Assembly: GCF_011397635.1 (NCBI RefSeq)
Contig: NC_064755.1
Coordinates: 39,476,059 to 39,540,058, forward strand
Reading direction: 5' to 3'
Length of the DNA: 64,000 nt
Source of the DNA: Epinephelus fuscoguttatus
Taxonomy: Eukaryota; Chordata; Actinopteri; Perciformes; Serranidae
Notes under the pieces: model-generated
The model's input: the letters and a program-made list of their open reading frames with translations, nothing else
What the model was told of the DNA's origin: nothing
Database searches by the model: none
Shown: in pieces, positions 1 through 11,275 of the stretch
Layout of the letters: the number at the start of each line of letters is the position of its first letter
Numbering within the stretch: position 1 is the first letter of the stretch
Translations under genes and position numbers: made by a program

Positions 1-20
1 GTGTGTGTGTGTGTGTTCAG

Positions 21-3000
21 GGTCAGGAGCTGACAGTGAGGCAGATGGCCCTATTGGCCTTCAGAGACCTGGTGCTGTTGAAGCTCCACCTGGAGGAGAC
101 TCTGGGAACTGCAGCCTCTGTCCCTCCACCTGTTACACAGATGCTGCTGGTGCTGCAGGTTTGTACTCATCTGAAAGGTATACTCTGTGGGATTTAACAA
201 AAAAAACAACCTACAGATTCAAACAGTAATAATCTAACTCAATATTAATCTGCAGAGACTCTGCCCTCTGCCTGGAGTTTCTTATTGTCTTCTTATGTTG
301 CTGTGTTCAGGATGTTCTGGGCACAGCACTGAGGTGAGGTCAGGACGTTATAAAAGGTAGTGGCCAGGTGCCAGACTGTAGGCATTCAAGAGGAAGTTAT
401 GAAACAAGGAAGCACAGTGCTGAACAAATGCAAATATAGCGAGGCAAAACACCAAGCAAATGAATCTGGGGTTGGCTTTTACTTTCACTGGTGATACTGC
501 TCACAAACTGCATAGTGTCCTTTTAAAGGATAACTTTGGCTCATTACTACTAGGGCTGCCCCCGACAAAGAATTATCCTGGTCAACCAATAGTCATCATT
601 TAGGGCCATTAGTCTCCTGCATGTTTACAATGTTAATTTAATTATTAAATGATATATTTTGGTGGTTTGAGAATTATCCTGGTCAACCAATAGTCATCAT
701 TTAGGGCCATTAGTCTCCTGCATGTTTACAATGTTAATTTAATTATTAAATGATATATTTTGGTGGTTTGAGTTGAAGGTGTGAGAAAGAACAGTATCAG
801 TAACATTGTTAACACTGTGCTACATTACAGAGAAATACAAAACCGTACTAATGAACCTTCATTAATATAGGCCTATATTTTATCTCCAAGTGCACGTCAC
901 ACACTGAGCGAGCCGCCTGTTAATGACGCTGTGGGCTAATGGGCATGTAGCTACTTCCATGTTTCACATGATATGTCATGTTTGTAGTCGACCAATGAAG
1001 ATGAGTTTACATATCACCTTGGGTTCGTCCTTCACCTTCTCAAAATGATCCCACACTTTGGATTTCCTGCCCGACATGTTATTAACTAGCCTGTGGAATA
1101 ACCGCAGGTACCAGCCCTGGAAATGAACCTGACTCCTGTCTGACTGCTGAGCGTGGACACTTCCTGTGTCTGTCCTTTCAAATTAAAGTCACACAGAGTC
1201 CAGTTATATAGGTTTTGATTTATTTTGACAAGGCACAGCTCCTAATAGAGTTTCATGTTTGTTAGTTTTTTTTTTTGTTTTTTTTTTGCTGCGACTAAAC
1301 GACCAATGAAATCTTGCCGACTAATGACCTTTCTGGTTGACTAACGTCTGGTCGGCTATAGCCCTAATCACCACTTACTTTAGTAGTTTAGTTATCGTAA
1401 CATTGTACTAACATTGGGCAGTTGAGGGAACAAAAGCAAACAGGTGATCAGAACATCCCCTCTGTCTGTCTGTCTGTCTGTCTGTCTGTCAGGGTGTCCA
1501 CGAGTCGGGTACTCCCAGTTTGGAGTATTACCAGTTGGAGCGTCTGGTGGAGATCGTTGTATCTCCGTATCTCAGCAACGTTCTGCACAACAGAAACCAG
1601 ATCCTATTGGGTGAGTACTTCCCACCATCACGTCATTCTGAATGCTTCTCACAGACACTTAATGATAACATGAAATATATAAAGACAACAGCATCCTAAT
1701 GCTGATAGATTTCTTACTCAGGCACGTTTTGAGTTTCTGCAGGACCCCTGATTTGGGATGTTTGTAAAATGTTTGGCAGTCATGAAAAGTTGATTTAAAA
1801 GCAGCAGTTTGTTGTTTAACAGGTAAAATCAGATTAAAGAGAAACAAACAAGCAGATACGTTTTCTAAAAGCAGCTGCATGAAGTCTCATTTTCAAGTGT
1901 ATGTCTGAGGCTGCGTTCAAAATCACTCACTATATAGTGAGGTCACCATTTTGTAAGTGCTGTCTGAATGTTTATGGAGAATTACTATATATAATAGACT
2001 CAATGTATCCCTCAATGTATTGTGAATAAAACAGACACACATGTATGTCTGTATTTATTACGGATCAACCACCAGCTGACTTTGACATGGCATGTTTTGA
2101 TTGATTGGCGTCATTAACAGTGACAAGGAAATGATCTGAGTAGTGTCCGGAAGATTTTTCTGTTTTTTCATTTTGCTGATGAGCTCATTATATAGTTATT
2201 TCAATAGAACTCCCTTGATTGTGGATGGAGAGGGGTGGATGAGTGAATGATTTCTGACACAGCCTGAATTTCTGATGTTCGGATCCAGGCTCAGGTTCAG
2301 GGTTTAGTCGGTGTTAGAGGTCAGAGGTCAGGGGGTGTGGCTCTGTAGAAACATGCTGTTTAAATCCTCTCAACAGAGAGGTGAGCTGCTTAATCTGCTG
2401 CTGTGGTTTCATTCTGGCCGCTCAGCCGCACGGTCGTTAGTGAATTAACATGGTCACAAACACACACTCTACTGTATTCTACAGTACTGTATCTACAGAT
2501 GTGTGTGTGTGTAGGTTTGTTATGACTTCTGTAACACACCTGACACAACAACGCACCTGCTGAGCTGAGGTGAAACTTTTCACCCGGCTGAATAACACAA
2601 CATGAGATTCAAACTCATGTACATGATCAGAGCAGTGTCTGTAGTGTGAGCTTACTGCAAGTGTCTTTAAATTAGAGAAAAAAATACACAAAAAACTTTA
2701 AAACATAAGAGCAGTTTAGTAATAAATAATAGAATATTCTGAAATTTAAAAAAAATGTTTTCAAAACAAACAGTTTAGATGTGTGAGTGAATTATTGAAT
2801 GTATGTGTGGAACAGAGAACGAAGCACTATTGGACATGAGAGTGCGGAATGAAATGTGAATATGGACATTTCAAAGGACAGAAATAGCTTCAGCAGTGAT
2901 GTAGCTCAAAGCAGCTTCGACAACCTTTAAGTTTAAACAAGAGATTTAAAGGTCCAATGTGTCAGATTTAGGGGGATTTAGCAGCATCTAGTGGTGACGA

Positions 3001-5901
3001 TTGCAGATTGCAACCAGCTGAAAAACAAACAGACTGAGTTTTAAACCGGTAAAAAAACACTAAATATATAAAGGGCTCATTCTAAAATAACGAAAACACA
3101 ACTCTTATTTTCATGTGATTATACACTAAAGAAAACATCCTTACATTCCATTTCTGCCAATATATTGCCCTAAATCTTACACACTGGACCTTTAAAGTTC
3201 CATATTATTGAGTTTTCATATTAATATTTTTATATTGTGTTGAAAATTAATGATGCTTCCTGATTGGTTGTCATCAGTAATCTGGTGTAGTTAAACCTTT
3301 ACAGTTCAAATGCAAACTGGTCTGATTGGACATATTTTTGGTTAATATCAAAGAAAAGCAGTAAAATCTCCTATTAAGTAGCTGATGTTCTGAACTGTTT
3401 GGTATTTTTTATTTCAAAATGACTTAAAATGATTAATTGATTATTAAATTAGTAGCTGATTAACTTTCCCTCAGTTGAATGATCAATTAGTCATGTCAGT
3501 TTTAATCAGGAGCAGCTGTGATATGTTTACAGGAGTTTGTCTGAATTGGAGTTTTGGAAATTAAAATTAAACGCTAGAAAATAAATCATCATCAAATATA
3601 AGTTATCGTACGTTTATGAAGATATGATATAATATATCACGTTTATGAATACATAATATAACTTTAACATTTATAGTAACATTTCATGCCATTTGTTAAT
3701 TAAAAGGTAAATTCTTGAAAAGAAAAAGCAAAAACATGAATAAAGTAAAAATACTGGATGAAACCTTCTAAAATCATGTCTTGATCGATAGAAAAAACAC
3801 ACTATAGAATAAACTTTGTCCTGTCATCATGCGGTCCTTACTAACAAAATTAATAAACATGGATCAATAGCTCAATAGTTTGGAGAAAATCAACTGCCTC
3901 GTTTCTTTTTTCTTTCCTCGTCCACTCATCTGTTAGCGTTGTGGCTCACGGATGCTGACAGGAATCTGCTGCTGCAGTTTTACATAGTAAAAACTTTCCT
4001 CTGTCTGTGTTCAGTCAGTGAACCGCCACAGCCTTTTCCTTCGACAGTGTTGAATGTGTAGCTCACCACAAATCCTGAGATTAAAGTTGTAATAATCCCT
4101 GCAGCAGTGAAGTGTTTCTGCAGCAGTGAGGTGCTCCTGCAGGAGGCCACTTCAACAATACTGTACTGTTTATATAATGCTGATATATGAGCATGTCACA
4201 GTGTGTGACCGAGACAAACCAGCAGGAACACACAAGCTTTAATTCCTTCCTTAGTACAAATGACAGAGTTTAAAAGTTTAAACTTGCTTAAAAAAGGAAG
4301 AAATTAAATGTGGAAACATGACCAAAAAAAAAAAATCCAACTTCAACATTTCTTTTGTTTGTATCAGCCTGTTGTGTCACCTGAGTATAAAGTTTAGTTA
4401 ATAGTGAGCCTTGTTCTGTATAAAACAGGTCATTAAACAAACCAGATATAATGTGTGAATCAGCTTCAGAGGAGCAGGTACATTGTGTTTTTGTTTTCTT
4501 AAGCCCAGTTCAGACCAAAGACTCGCAGCGAGATGAGTTTACTTGCAATGTGCCATTCTGCAACGTTCTGAAAACCTGCTGGTTCACACCAATGCAACTA
4601 GATGAGACTGTGTATCATCTCTGTGCAACAACTCTCTGTACTTCTGTTCTGATTTGCAGCTTTTCAGGTTTATTTTGTGGCTGAATATAATTTGTAGCTT
4701 CCTCAAATATGAATGAGGATAGTGATAGAGAGATACTGGCTACAGCAGCTGCATTTGTAGTAGTGATGAAATGGCGAAAAACAGAAACAAAATGAGCATC
4801 AGATGGACTGTATTCACAATAAATACGCCACAATAATATAAATAAACAGTGGCAATTAATCAACCAGTGGGAATGTGTGTGTGTGAGGGGGCATAAGCAC
4901 ATACAGCGAGCAGCAGCGGTGACCCATTGTCCGACACCGGCACACCGTGAGGACTCTGCGGGTACTGAGCACCTGTTGCAGCAAGCGAGCGCGCTGTCTG
5001 TGGTCATTTTGACTTGACCAGCTGTCTTCACTACAAGCTGATTGGCTGCTGAACCAGGTGGAATGCTTTACATTCTAAAACCAGCCGCCTGTGAGTTGAC
5101 CAGCTGAGTTGCAGGTGACACCATCACTCGGCTTGAGTTCGGTCAGACCGGCCAGTTCACGCTGCTGCAGCTTTTCTCTGCAACATTTTAAAACAGTTTT
5201 GTCTCGCCGCGAATCTTTGGTCTGAACTGGGCTTTAGGAACAGAGCCAGGCTAGCTGTTTCCAGTTTTTATGCTAAGCTAAGCTAACCAGCTGCTGGCTG
5301 TAGCCTCATACGTACTGTACAGACATGAGAGTTGAATCAATGTGAACATCTGAATAGAAGGATGTGTCAGACTTTTTCTTTAACTGAACTCTGCGTAGGA
5401 TTTTTGAACATCAGACGTGGTGATCTCTAGTGGAAACTTTTGGATCTTCATGAGAATTTAAAAACTGTTGCCCCTGAGTTGTCGTGTCTCTTTACTCACA
5501 TCCATTTCCTGTCTCCTCCTCCAGAGCCCCGTCATCTGCGGTCGTCAGGGTCGTTGCCAAGTGACCAGTCCAAGCCAGAGATCACCATCACTCAGCATCA
5601 CTGCTCCTCTGACTCATCATCTCTGGCTCCGCTGGTGGAGCATGAGGGCGAGGCCTACCTGGAGAAGTGCGGCGGCGTGCGGCGCCACACGGTGGCCAAC
5701 GTACACTCCGATGTCAGGCTCCTGTCGGTGTCGGGCAGGATCAATGGTGGGACAGAGAAGGACAATGGGGTGGGAGGAGACGGTGAAGGAGACGTGGAGT
5801 TTTTGGTGGGGGGCAGGCCGATGAGTCCCAGGACGTTCTCCAGCCAACCAGACATGGTGGAGTCCCCGAGGGGAGGAGTTATCTGCCTTTCTAACAGCTA
5901 A
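21..5901 (+). CDS. prr5l: prr5l (PRR5-like, Protor-2), C-terminal 210 residues, three exons
   Basis: Three plus-strand exons read in one frame: 21-158 (46 codons, phase 0), 1493-1610 (39 codons plus 1 nt) and 5525-5901 (2 nt plus 124 codons and TAA). All have AG acceptors and GT donors (CAG|gttt, TTGG|gtgagt). The first encodes GQELTVRQMALLAFRDLVLL, which fits the HbrB-like domain of Protor proteins. The second encodes a GVHES...LERLVEIVVSPYL block. The last carries GEAYLEKCGGVRRHTVAN and HSDVRLL, a PRR5L-type tail that PRR5 lacks. Upstream exons lie outside the window. From family knowledge, PRR5L binds RICTOR in mTORC2 and influences PKC-delta and AKT signalling and mRNA turnover through tristetraprolin. 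The stretch after residue ~45 of the last exon is Gly/Glu-rich and less conserved. Two of the three acceptors abut microsatellites. Assignment to PRR5L rests on remembered family motifs. Confidence 0.85.
551..1366. mobile_element. hAT-like non-autonomous DNA transposon in a prr5l intron
   Basis: The left end reads TAGGGCTGCCCCCGAC and the right end, reverse-complemented, reads TAGGGCTATAGCCGACC, giving short imperfect terminal inverted repeats. Flanking octamers ATTACTAC (543-550) and ATCACCAC (1367-1374) match at 6 of 8 positions, as expected of an aged 8-bp hAT target duplication. The inner ends contain repeated GACTAA/GACCAATGA motifs. No transposase frame is left. It fills about 60% of the intron between the first two visible prr5l exons. 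Confidence 0.55.
571..772. repeat. Two-copy direct tandem duplication, 101-bp unit
   Basis: The block starting at 571 (AATTATCCTGGTCAACCAAT) is repeated from 672 with almost no change, period 101 bp. It lies inside the hAT-like element, so the duplication arose after or within the transposon. The near-identity implies it is much younger than the element's worn terminal repeats. Confidence 0.9.
1461..1490 (+). repeat. (CTGT)n microsatellite forming the acceptor tract of a prr5l exon
   Basis: A run of about seven TCTG/CTGT units ends directly in the CAG acceptor of the exon starting at 1493, so it serves as the pyrimidine tract. Another run, (GT)n at 1-16, precedes the acceptor at 19-20 of the first visible exon. 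Confidence 0.9.
2945..3196. mobile_element. MITE family P (TTAAAGGTCCA ends), short internally deleted copy
   Basis: The ends are inverted repeats of the type TTTAAAGGTCCAGTGTGTAG...CTACACACTGGACCTTTAAA. The right half contains 'CTGCCAATATATTGCCC' followed by 'ACACACTGGACC'. The same family occurs at least eight more times in this window (7177, 11276, 12108, 30064, 38185, 51417, 52785, 55383). This copy is 252 bp, about half the length of the 30064-30606 copy, and lacks the middle. Confidence 0.8.
4501..5235. mobile_element. MITE with 30-bp terminal inverted repeats (AGCCCAGTTCAGACCAAAGA)
   Basis: 4501 begins AAGCCCAGTTCAGACCAAAG and the element ends CTTTGGTCTGAACTGGGCTT near 5235. The inverted repeats extend about 30 bp through TCGC.GCGAGA. 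Length is about 735 bp with no transposase frame. The 138-codon minus-strand frame at 4615-5031 lies inside and is probably chance. Superfamily (hAT or similar) is inferred from end structure only. Confidence 0.75.
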
Positions 5902-6445
5902 CGGGAGTGACTAATGAGACAATGGACTCAAGAGACCATGAAGAGTGGGAGAAACAAGAGTTTACACAGAAAAAATAACAGGACAGCATGGGAAGTAAAA
6001 GACAAGGCAGGAGAGGAAATAAAAGAACAGTAAACGACAGGGCTGAAAATTAAGACGGGACAAGAAAACAAGACGGTAGGAGAGGAAACGAGGATACAGA
6101 GAGGACAGAACACAAGGGCGCAGGGTGAGAACCTAAGGATAGGGCAATAAACAGGAAACAATATGAGAGAAGAAGACAGGAAACAACAGTAGAAAGAAAC
6201 AGGAAGCTAAATTACAGGACAGGAAACAGGACAGAGGACAGTGGAAATGTGTCCCACAGCTCCCAGCAGGAGGAAAATCTCTGGCTCAGGGTCTGAACTG
6301 GGAGGACTGTTTGAACCAGCTGATCCAGGATCAGCCTCTGTGTCTTCAGGTTTATGGACAGACGTTGACTGCAGCTTCTCTTCAGGTCTTATAAATATGT
6401 TTGGTTTAGGATTGTTAATGATTAATAAAGTTTAATTCAATTCCT
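5902..6445 (+). other. prr5l 3' UTR with poly(A) signal
   Basis: This runs from the TAA at 5899-5901 to an AATAAA at 6424-6429, giving a UTR of about 540 nt. The stretch 5930-6240 is strikingly purine-rich, built from degenerate GGACAGGAAA / GGAGAGGAAA units. Confidence 0.65.
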
Positions 6446-7124
6446 AAATGACCTTGAAATGGTTCTTCAGTCATGTGGACAGCAGAGATGTGAGTGTGTG
6501 GTTTTTATTTAACATTGCAGTGCTTACTTTTTACGTGAAAATAATATAATATATAACACATTGCTATACTACAAATATAGTGAGTATTATACAAAGTGTC
6601 CAAAAGTGGCTCCACATTAACAAAGTACAACTTTTTAAAAATGTTTATTTTATTTAATTAAAAGGATATTTTGCAGATTATTAGTGAGGTCTGTGTCATC
6701 GTCTTGTGGGTAGTGCGTTTGTGCTGCCAGCTCCCGGAGCTCCCAGCCTGTCTCCCCGCCAACATTCACCCAATGACGCCAAATGAGAAAAAACAAGACA
6801 GTATTTTGCGTCATTGACAATGCAATGTTTTTGTCTCTCATGGCACGGGCGGGGAGTTCCTGGAACTGATGGCATGGGGAAAGCCAAATGTCATTCATAT
6901 GCACACACTCGCACTGCGGTGACACACAGCTGGTTGAAAATCTAAGCAGAAGTATCCCTGTAAATATCATGGTACAAAACAGAGTATATTCAAAAAACAA
7001 ACAAAAAAACACAAATGAAAAAACATTAAAAAACCATGTATTTATTAGTGATAGAAACAGAATAATATAATATTCTCTCATGCTGTAACACTGTTGGAAA
7101 GAGACATTCTGCATCATGAATAAT
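6446..7124. other. Intergenic sequence, no gene recognised
   Basis: AT-rich sequence with one GC-richer island (about 6700-6900). Overlapping small frames on both strands here have no recognisable motif. I see no RNA gene. Confidence 0.5.
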
Positions 7125-7176
7125 TTTAGTGTTGGTACTTAAAGTACATTTTGCTGAGAATACTTCTGTCCTTTTA

Positions 7177-8090
7177 CTTTAAGGTTCAGTGTGAAAGATT
7201 TAGAGAGACATATTGGCAGAAATGCAACGTTATATTTACAACATGTTTTTATTTGTGTGCAATCACCTGAAAACAAGAATCACTGTGTTTTTGTTACTGA
7301 GAATGAGTTATTCATATCTACACAGGCAGCAGGTCCTCTTCCACACAGCCTGTTGGATCCTAAGGTGCCCAGAATGACAACATATGTAATCCATCCATTT
7401 AGCCCCTTTTGACGTGACGGAGCAGTGGCTCTACTCCAAGCTCCCCTCCAGATCCGGCATCACTGCAGATGCCGCGCCAAACTGCAGATACATCGCATGC
7501 TCCACTCTACCCTCACTCGTGAACAAGACCCTGAGATACTTGAACTCCTTCGCTTAGGGCAGTAACTCTCTCCCAACCTGGAGGGGGGCAATCCACCGGT
7601 TTCCGACAGACGACCACGGCCTCAGACTTGGAGGTGCTGACTCTCATCCCGATGGCTTCACACTTGGCTGCAAACCGCCCCAGGTCATGCTGGAGGTCAC
7701 GGTGTGATGAAGCCAACAGAACCACATCATCTGCAAAGAGCAGAGATGCAATTCTGATGTCACCAAACCAGACCCCTTCCTGCGCCTCGAGATCCTGTCC
7801 ATGAAAATCACAAATGGAATCGGAGACGAGGAACAACCTTGGTCGAGGCCAACAAGCACTGGAAATGTGTTTTGACTTTGTGCCAAGTGTGCGGACACAG
7901 CTCTCACTTTGGTTATACAAGTACCGGATGGCTCTTAGCAAAGACTCCGGTACTCCATATTCCTGCAGTACCCCCCACCAAACTTTACGTGCCACGTCCT
8001 GGTTGTGGAACAGTGGCCTTATTTAGAACACTGGCTCTAAATAGGGCCATTCACATTTTAGCATTTTTGTATCGGCCTCTGTAGTTTGAG
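7177..8090. mobile_element. MITE family P copy interrupted by a LINE fragment
   Basis: 7177-7390 matches the first half of family P (AAGGTTCAGTGTGAAAGATT, then ATTGGCAGAAATGCAAC). 8011-8090 resumes with ACTGGCTCTAAATAGGGCCA and TTTGTATCGGCCTCTGTAG, internal sequence also seen at 30295-30340. The intervening 600 bp is reverse-transcriptase sequence of a LINE. Confidence 0.6.
7395..8010 (-). mobile_element. Non-LTR retrotransposon fragment, reverse transcriptase, frameshifted
   Basis: Read on the minus strand, about 7995-7900 encodes VWWGVLQEYGVPESLLRAI. The frame then shifts to give VGLDQGCSSSPIPF and FMDRISRRRKG, and shifts back to give IRIASLLFADDVVLLASS with the FADD catalytic core of RT, then STSKSEAVVVCRK. 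At least two frameshifts make it non-functional. The 3' side (lower coordinates) ends near 7390 in ATCCATCCATTT, resembling the short tandem tails of fish LINEs. Only RT domain and downstream sequence remain; endonuclease and upstream parts are missing. It is a Rex/RTE-like element by resemblance. Confidence 0.8.
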
Positions 8091-8165
8091 TAGATTTGTA
8101 AAGGCAGGAATTTTACCTGTTACAATGTATTTTTACACTGTAGTATTACTTCTTTCACTAAAATG

Positions 8166-9052
8166 AAAGATCTGAGCTCTTCTTCCATTGGTGGATAAGT
8201 TGTAGAATTCACATTTTTCCACTATTTGAGGTATTAAAATGAATTGATGTGGAGCTGTTCAGTAAACAGACACAGGAACAGTAAAACAGTCACAGAGCTT
8301 CAGCTGTCAGTCTGCAGACGATGAAACTGCTGAAGTGTTTTACCTGCTCAGGTTTCCAGCTGAAATAAGGAGATTTAACAGCCGCTCTCTGTACAGCTCA
8401 ACCTCTGACCTCTGACCTCTGATCCAGGATCCAAATCCTCTGCTTCCTTTTTTGTCCAGTAGATCAACTCTTCAACTGAATCTTAACTGTTTTCAACTGA
8501 AGTCAGAGAGCAAACCAAAGAGACGTCACCCTCAGAGTAATCAGAGTACACAAGATTAGATTGACTACATGATATGAAAAATGTTGATCTGTGGGACCTC
8601 AGTTTACCCATCATTAAATTGATCTAGAATACGGAAATATTTTAATCAGAGCTGCAACTATGAGTCAGTAATTCTGTCATTGATTGACAGAAAATTAATC
8701 AGCAACTGTTTTAATAATTATATCATTTTTCATGCATAAATATGATGTTTGCAGCTTCTCAAATGAGAGGTTCTGCTGCTGTCTTTGGTCTTACATCACA
8801 GTAACTTTAATATGTTTGGAGTTTGGAAATGTTGGTTGAATAAAGCATTTGTTGAAATCACTTCAGGCTGTAAGATATTCTGTAAGAAAATAATCTACAG
8901 GTTAGTCAGTAACAGCTATATTCGTTAGTTGCAGAGTAGCAGCCCTAATTTTAATATACTGACTGCTGGTAAGAGACATTTAAAACAGCTGCTGTACTGC
9001 CCCCACGTGGTGTGTTAGAGAAGTGTCTCAGACATTTACTGAAACTTTTCAG
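8166..9052. other. Intergenic sequence with a half-site triplet
   Basis: No gene recognised. 8406-8424 is a tandem TGACCT-C-TGACCT-C-TGATCC, that is, nuclear-receptor half-sites spaced by one base (DR1). The rest is ordinary AT-rich DNA. Confidence 0.4.
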
Positions 9053-9434
9053 GTCCACAGCAGCAGGACAGTTTGATTTCCAGATCACCAGCGAGCAGTA
9101 AGAAGGTAGAGACTCAGAGGTGTTTAACCTTTAGACACACAGTGCAGTTTAAAAAACAACAACAACAAAAAAAACAACAAAGTTATAAACTGTTTGCTTT
9201 TATCTTTCAGTTGTGTTCGGTCTTCAGCCTTCAGTCCAGTTTTCTCTGAAGTCTTCTGTTGGTGAGTGTTTCAAACTTACAACATGCACTTTGGGCAAAG
9301 TGTGTTTTTTCATGACAATCACCACACATGAAATCATTAAATCCCCTTATTGTAGATTTTTTTTAATTAATTTGATGCCACAATTACTTTATCTAATTTT
9401 TGACTGTTCTGGTTTATGTGTTGATTTCAAACAG

Positions 9435-9600
9435 TGGTGGTGGATGTATTCAGATCCTTTACTGCAGTAGAGGTACTGATACCACACTGTAAAAATACTC
9501 TGTCACAGTAAAAGTCCTGCATTGAAAATGTACCTTCAGTATTTCAGTATATTCAGTAAAGTTTAGATAAATGTAGTGGGGTAGAAAGTATGACGTAACA
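9435..9600. repeat. Repeat family K fragment
   Basis: Contains AGATCCTTTACTGCAGTAGA, ACCACACTGTAAAAATACTC and AGTAAAAGTCCTGCATTG, the shared core of the AAGTAC-rich dispersed repeat. Confidence 0.5.
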
Positions 9601-9703
9601 TGAACCTTGGCAAGGACATTGCCTTTGTATATGTGACTCCTGCTCTCCCCACTAAGCCACCAGACTCACTGCAATTTCAAATTTAACTAAGATTTTGTGG
9701 CAT

Positions 9704-10117
9704 GGTTTAAAGGGATAGTGCACCCAAAAATGAAAATTCAGCCATTATCTACTCACCCATATGCCGAGGGAGGCTCAGGTGAAGTTTTAGAGTCCTCACA
9801 ACACTTCTGGAGATCCCAGGGGAGAGATTCAAACGTCCAAAAACACATAATTGAAACCACAAAATATCTCCATACTGCTCGTCCGTAGTGATCCAAGTGT
9901 CCTGAAGCCCCGACATAAAAAGTTGTTTGGAAAAACGTCATTTGAACTCTGTTTTTAGCCTCACTGTAGCCTGTAGCTCTCACTGCCTCTCTGTGCACTG
10001 CACTGGATCTCCGCAAGGGATGTGAGGACTCTAAAACTTCACCAGAGCCTCCATTGGCATATGGGTGAGTAGATAATGGCTGAATTTTCATTTTTGAGTG
10101 CACCTTCCCTTTAAACC
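9704..10117. mobile_element. Palindromic MITE with ~96-bp inverted arms
   Basis: The left arm 9704-9799 (GGTTTAAAGGGATAGTGCAC, CAAAAATGAAAATTCAGCC) is mirrored by 10022-10117 with few mismatches. The spacer (9800-10021) includes GTTGTTTGGAAAAACGTCA. A related right-end fragment ending in CTATCCCTTTAAT occurs at 41480-41760. There is no coding capacity; frames within it simply mirror each other. Confidence 0.85.
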
Positions 10118-10973
10118 GGCACAAGGCAATGCATACAAGGCTCAGTGTACTTAATGGAAAAAGTTTTTCCAAACTGGGCATGGTGGAAATCAAGGCAGTG
10201 GAATCATGCAGAGTGAGAAACACAAAATGGCCAAGAAAACCTGCCAACAAATGCCCAGTTCTGTTCTACCGTCGTCTCCTCCACAAGACAAAAAAAATTA
10301 ATGTTTTATGTTACAGTAAACATTTGGGCAAAATTGCCCCAAATATAAAGTAATTGATGTTTTAATGCTATTTTTTCCCTTAATTTTTATTGTTTTAAAA
10401 TTGATCTTAAATTTCATTTCAGGTGGCATTGAAGAAAGATCTTAATAAATCTTATACTAATTTGCCTTAATTTGCTGTAGGAACCCTGTCAAACTGACAG
10501 TGAATGTGTCTCCTAACAAGTACAGTGTGTCTGTCCAGGCCTGATTTATCTTCTTCCTCCATCGTTGGTAAAAACACATCAGTGGGCCTCACTGTGCCAC
10601 TTTATCACCATGAACACTGTAGTTTATTTTGACTCAATCTAACATACACTGTCTTGCTGACACAAATACTCACAAAAGCACCAAATGAGGATTAGTCCAC
10701 CGCTGAAAACAGTCCTGAACAAATGCACTTCGTTTTTAGTAACTAAATGTAGAACAATGTTTTGAAGTTGTGATTAAAGACGAGTCAGGAGATGGAAATG
10801 TGTTTATTAGTGATTTCTGTTACAGTCAGAACTACAATATGAGTTAAAACTTTCTTCACAAACATCCAAACAGCATCATCATGTCTTTCATCACCCTGTA
10901 AGTGCATCAAATATAAACTCTTCATTCGGTGCACATCTTGGACCTACATCTTACTGTCTTTTGTCGCTCACAG
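10118..10973. other. Intergenic sequence, no gene recognised
   Basis: AT-rich. A stretch at 10500-10690 (ACAGTGTGTCTGTCCAGGCC, TTTATTTTGACTCAATCT, ACAAATACTCAC) recurs in diverged form at 19455-19660 inside a gramd2a intron, so it is probably a dispersed repeat of unknown class. Confidence 0.45.
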
Positions 10974-11275
10974 GGAGAGCTGGAGGCAGGTTTTAACCAG
11001 GAGTCTCTGCTCAGCTCAGGTGAGTCTCTTTATCTTCTCATACAAACACATCATTTCACAGATTTGGCACTAAATTTTTTTTTTTTTTTTTTTTTTTAAC
11101 AAAATCATTCGAAAGTTGCAGAAGAATTCAGATTCACATTTAAGGGACGTGATAGATTTACTCTTTTAGAGTAACATTCAGTCTTAAGTAGGAAGCAACT
11201 TTTCTACATGAACATGATATTAAAAACGATATCAGAGGCTACATTGTAAGTTTAAGGCAGCAATCAAGACTTTAT

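Larger units (their letters stand above)
1611..5524 (+). other. prr5l intron: content summary
   Basis: This 3.9-kb intron contains two transposon copies annotated separately (2945-3196, 4501-5235) and a direct repeat of nuclear-receptor half-sites at 2318-2330. The rest (1611-2944, 3197-4500, 5236-5524) is AT-rich sequence in which I see no exon or RNA gene. It could hide short exons, but the frames of exons 1493-1610 and 5525-5901 join cleanly without one. Confidence 0.6.
7125..8165. repeat. Repeat family K (AAGTAC-rich) split by a nested insertion
   Basis: 7125-7176 (AAAGTACATTTTGCTGAGAA, ACTTCTGTCCTTTTACTTT) and about 8095-8165 (TTTTACCTGTTACAATGTAT, TTTTACACTGTAGTATTAC) are the two halves of a dispersed repeat rich in AAGTAC/AGTACTT. 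Other copies or fragments in the window: 9435-9600, 22635-23190, 26150-26290, 29200-29345, 30020-30063 with 30607-30650, 32340-32450, 49785-50425, 50945-51370, 53520-53610 and 54360-54560. I do not know its class. Confidence 0.55.

Noticed and set aside
4615..5031. 138-codon minus-strand frame as a gene
   Set aside because: It lies wholly inside a MITE, has no motif and no splice or promoter context.
21..5901. Assignment to PRR5 rather than PRR5L
   Set aside because: The tail GEAYLEKCG.VRRHTVAN.HSD is, as I recall it, the PRR5L C-terminal motif; the PRR5 tail is different.
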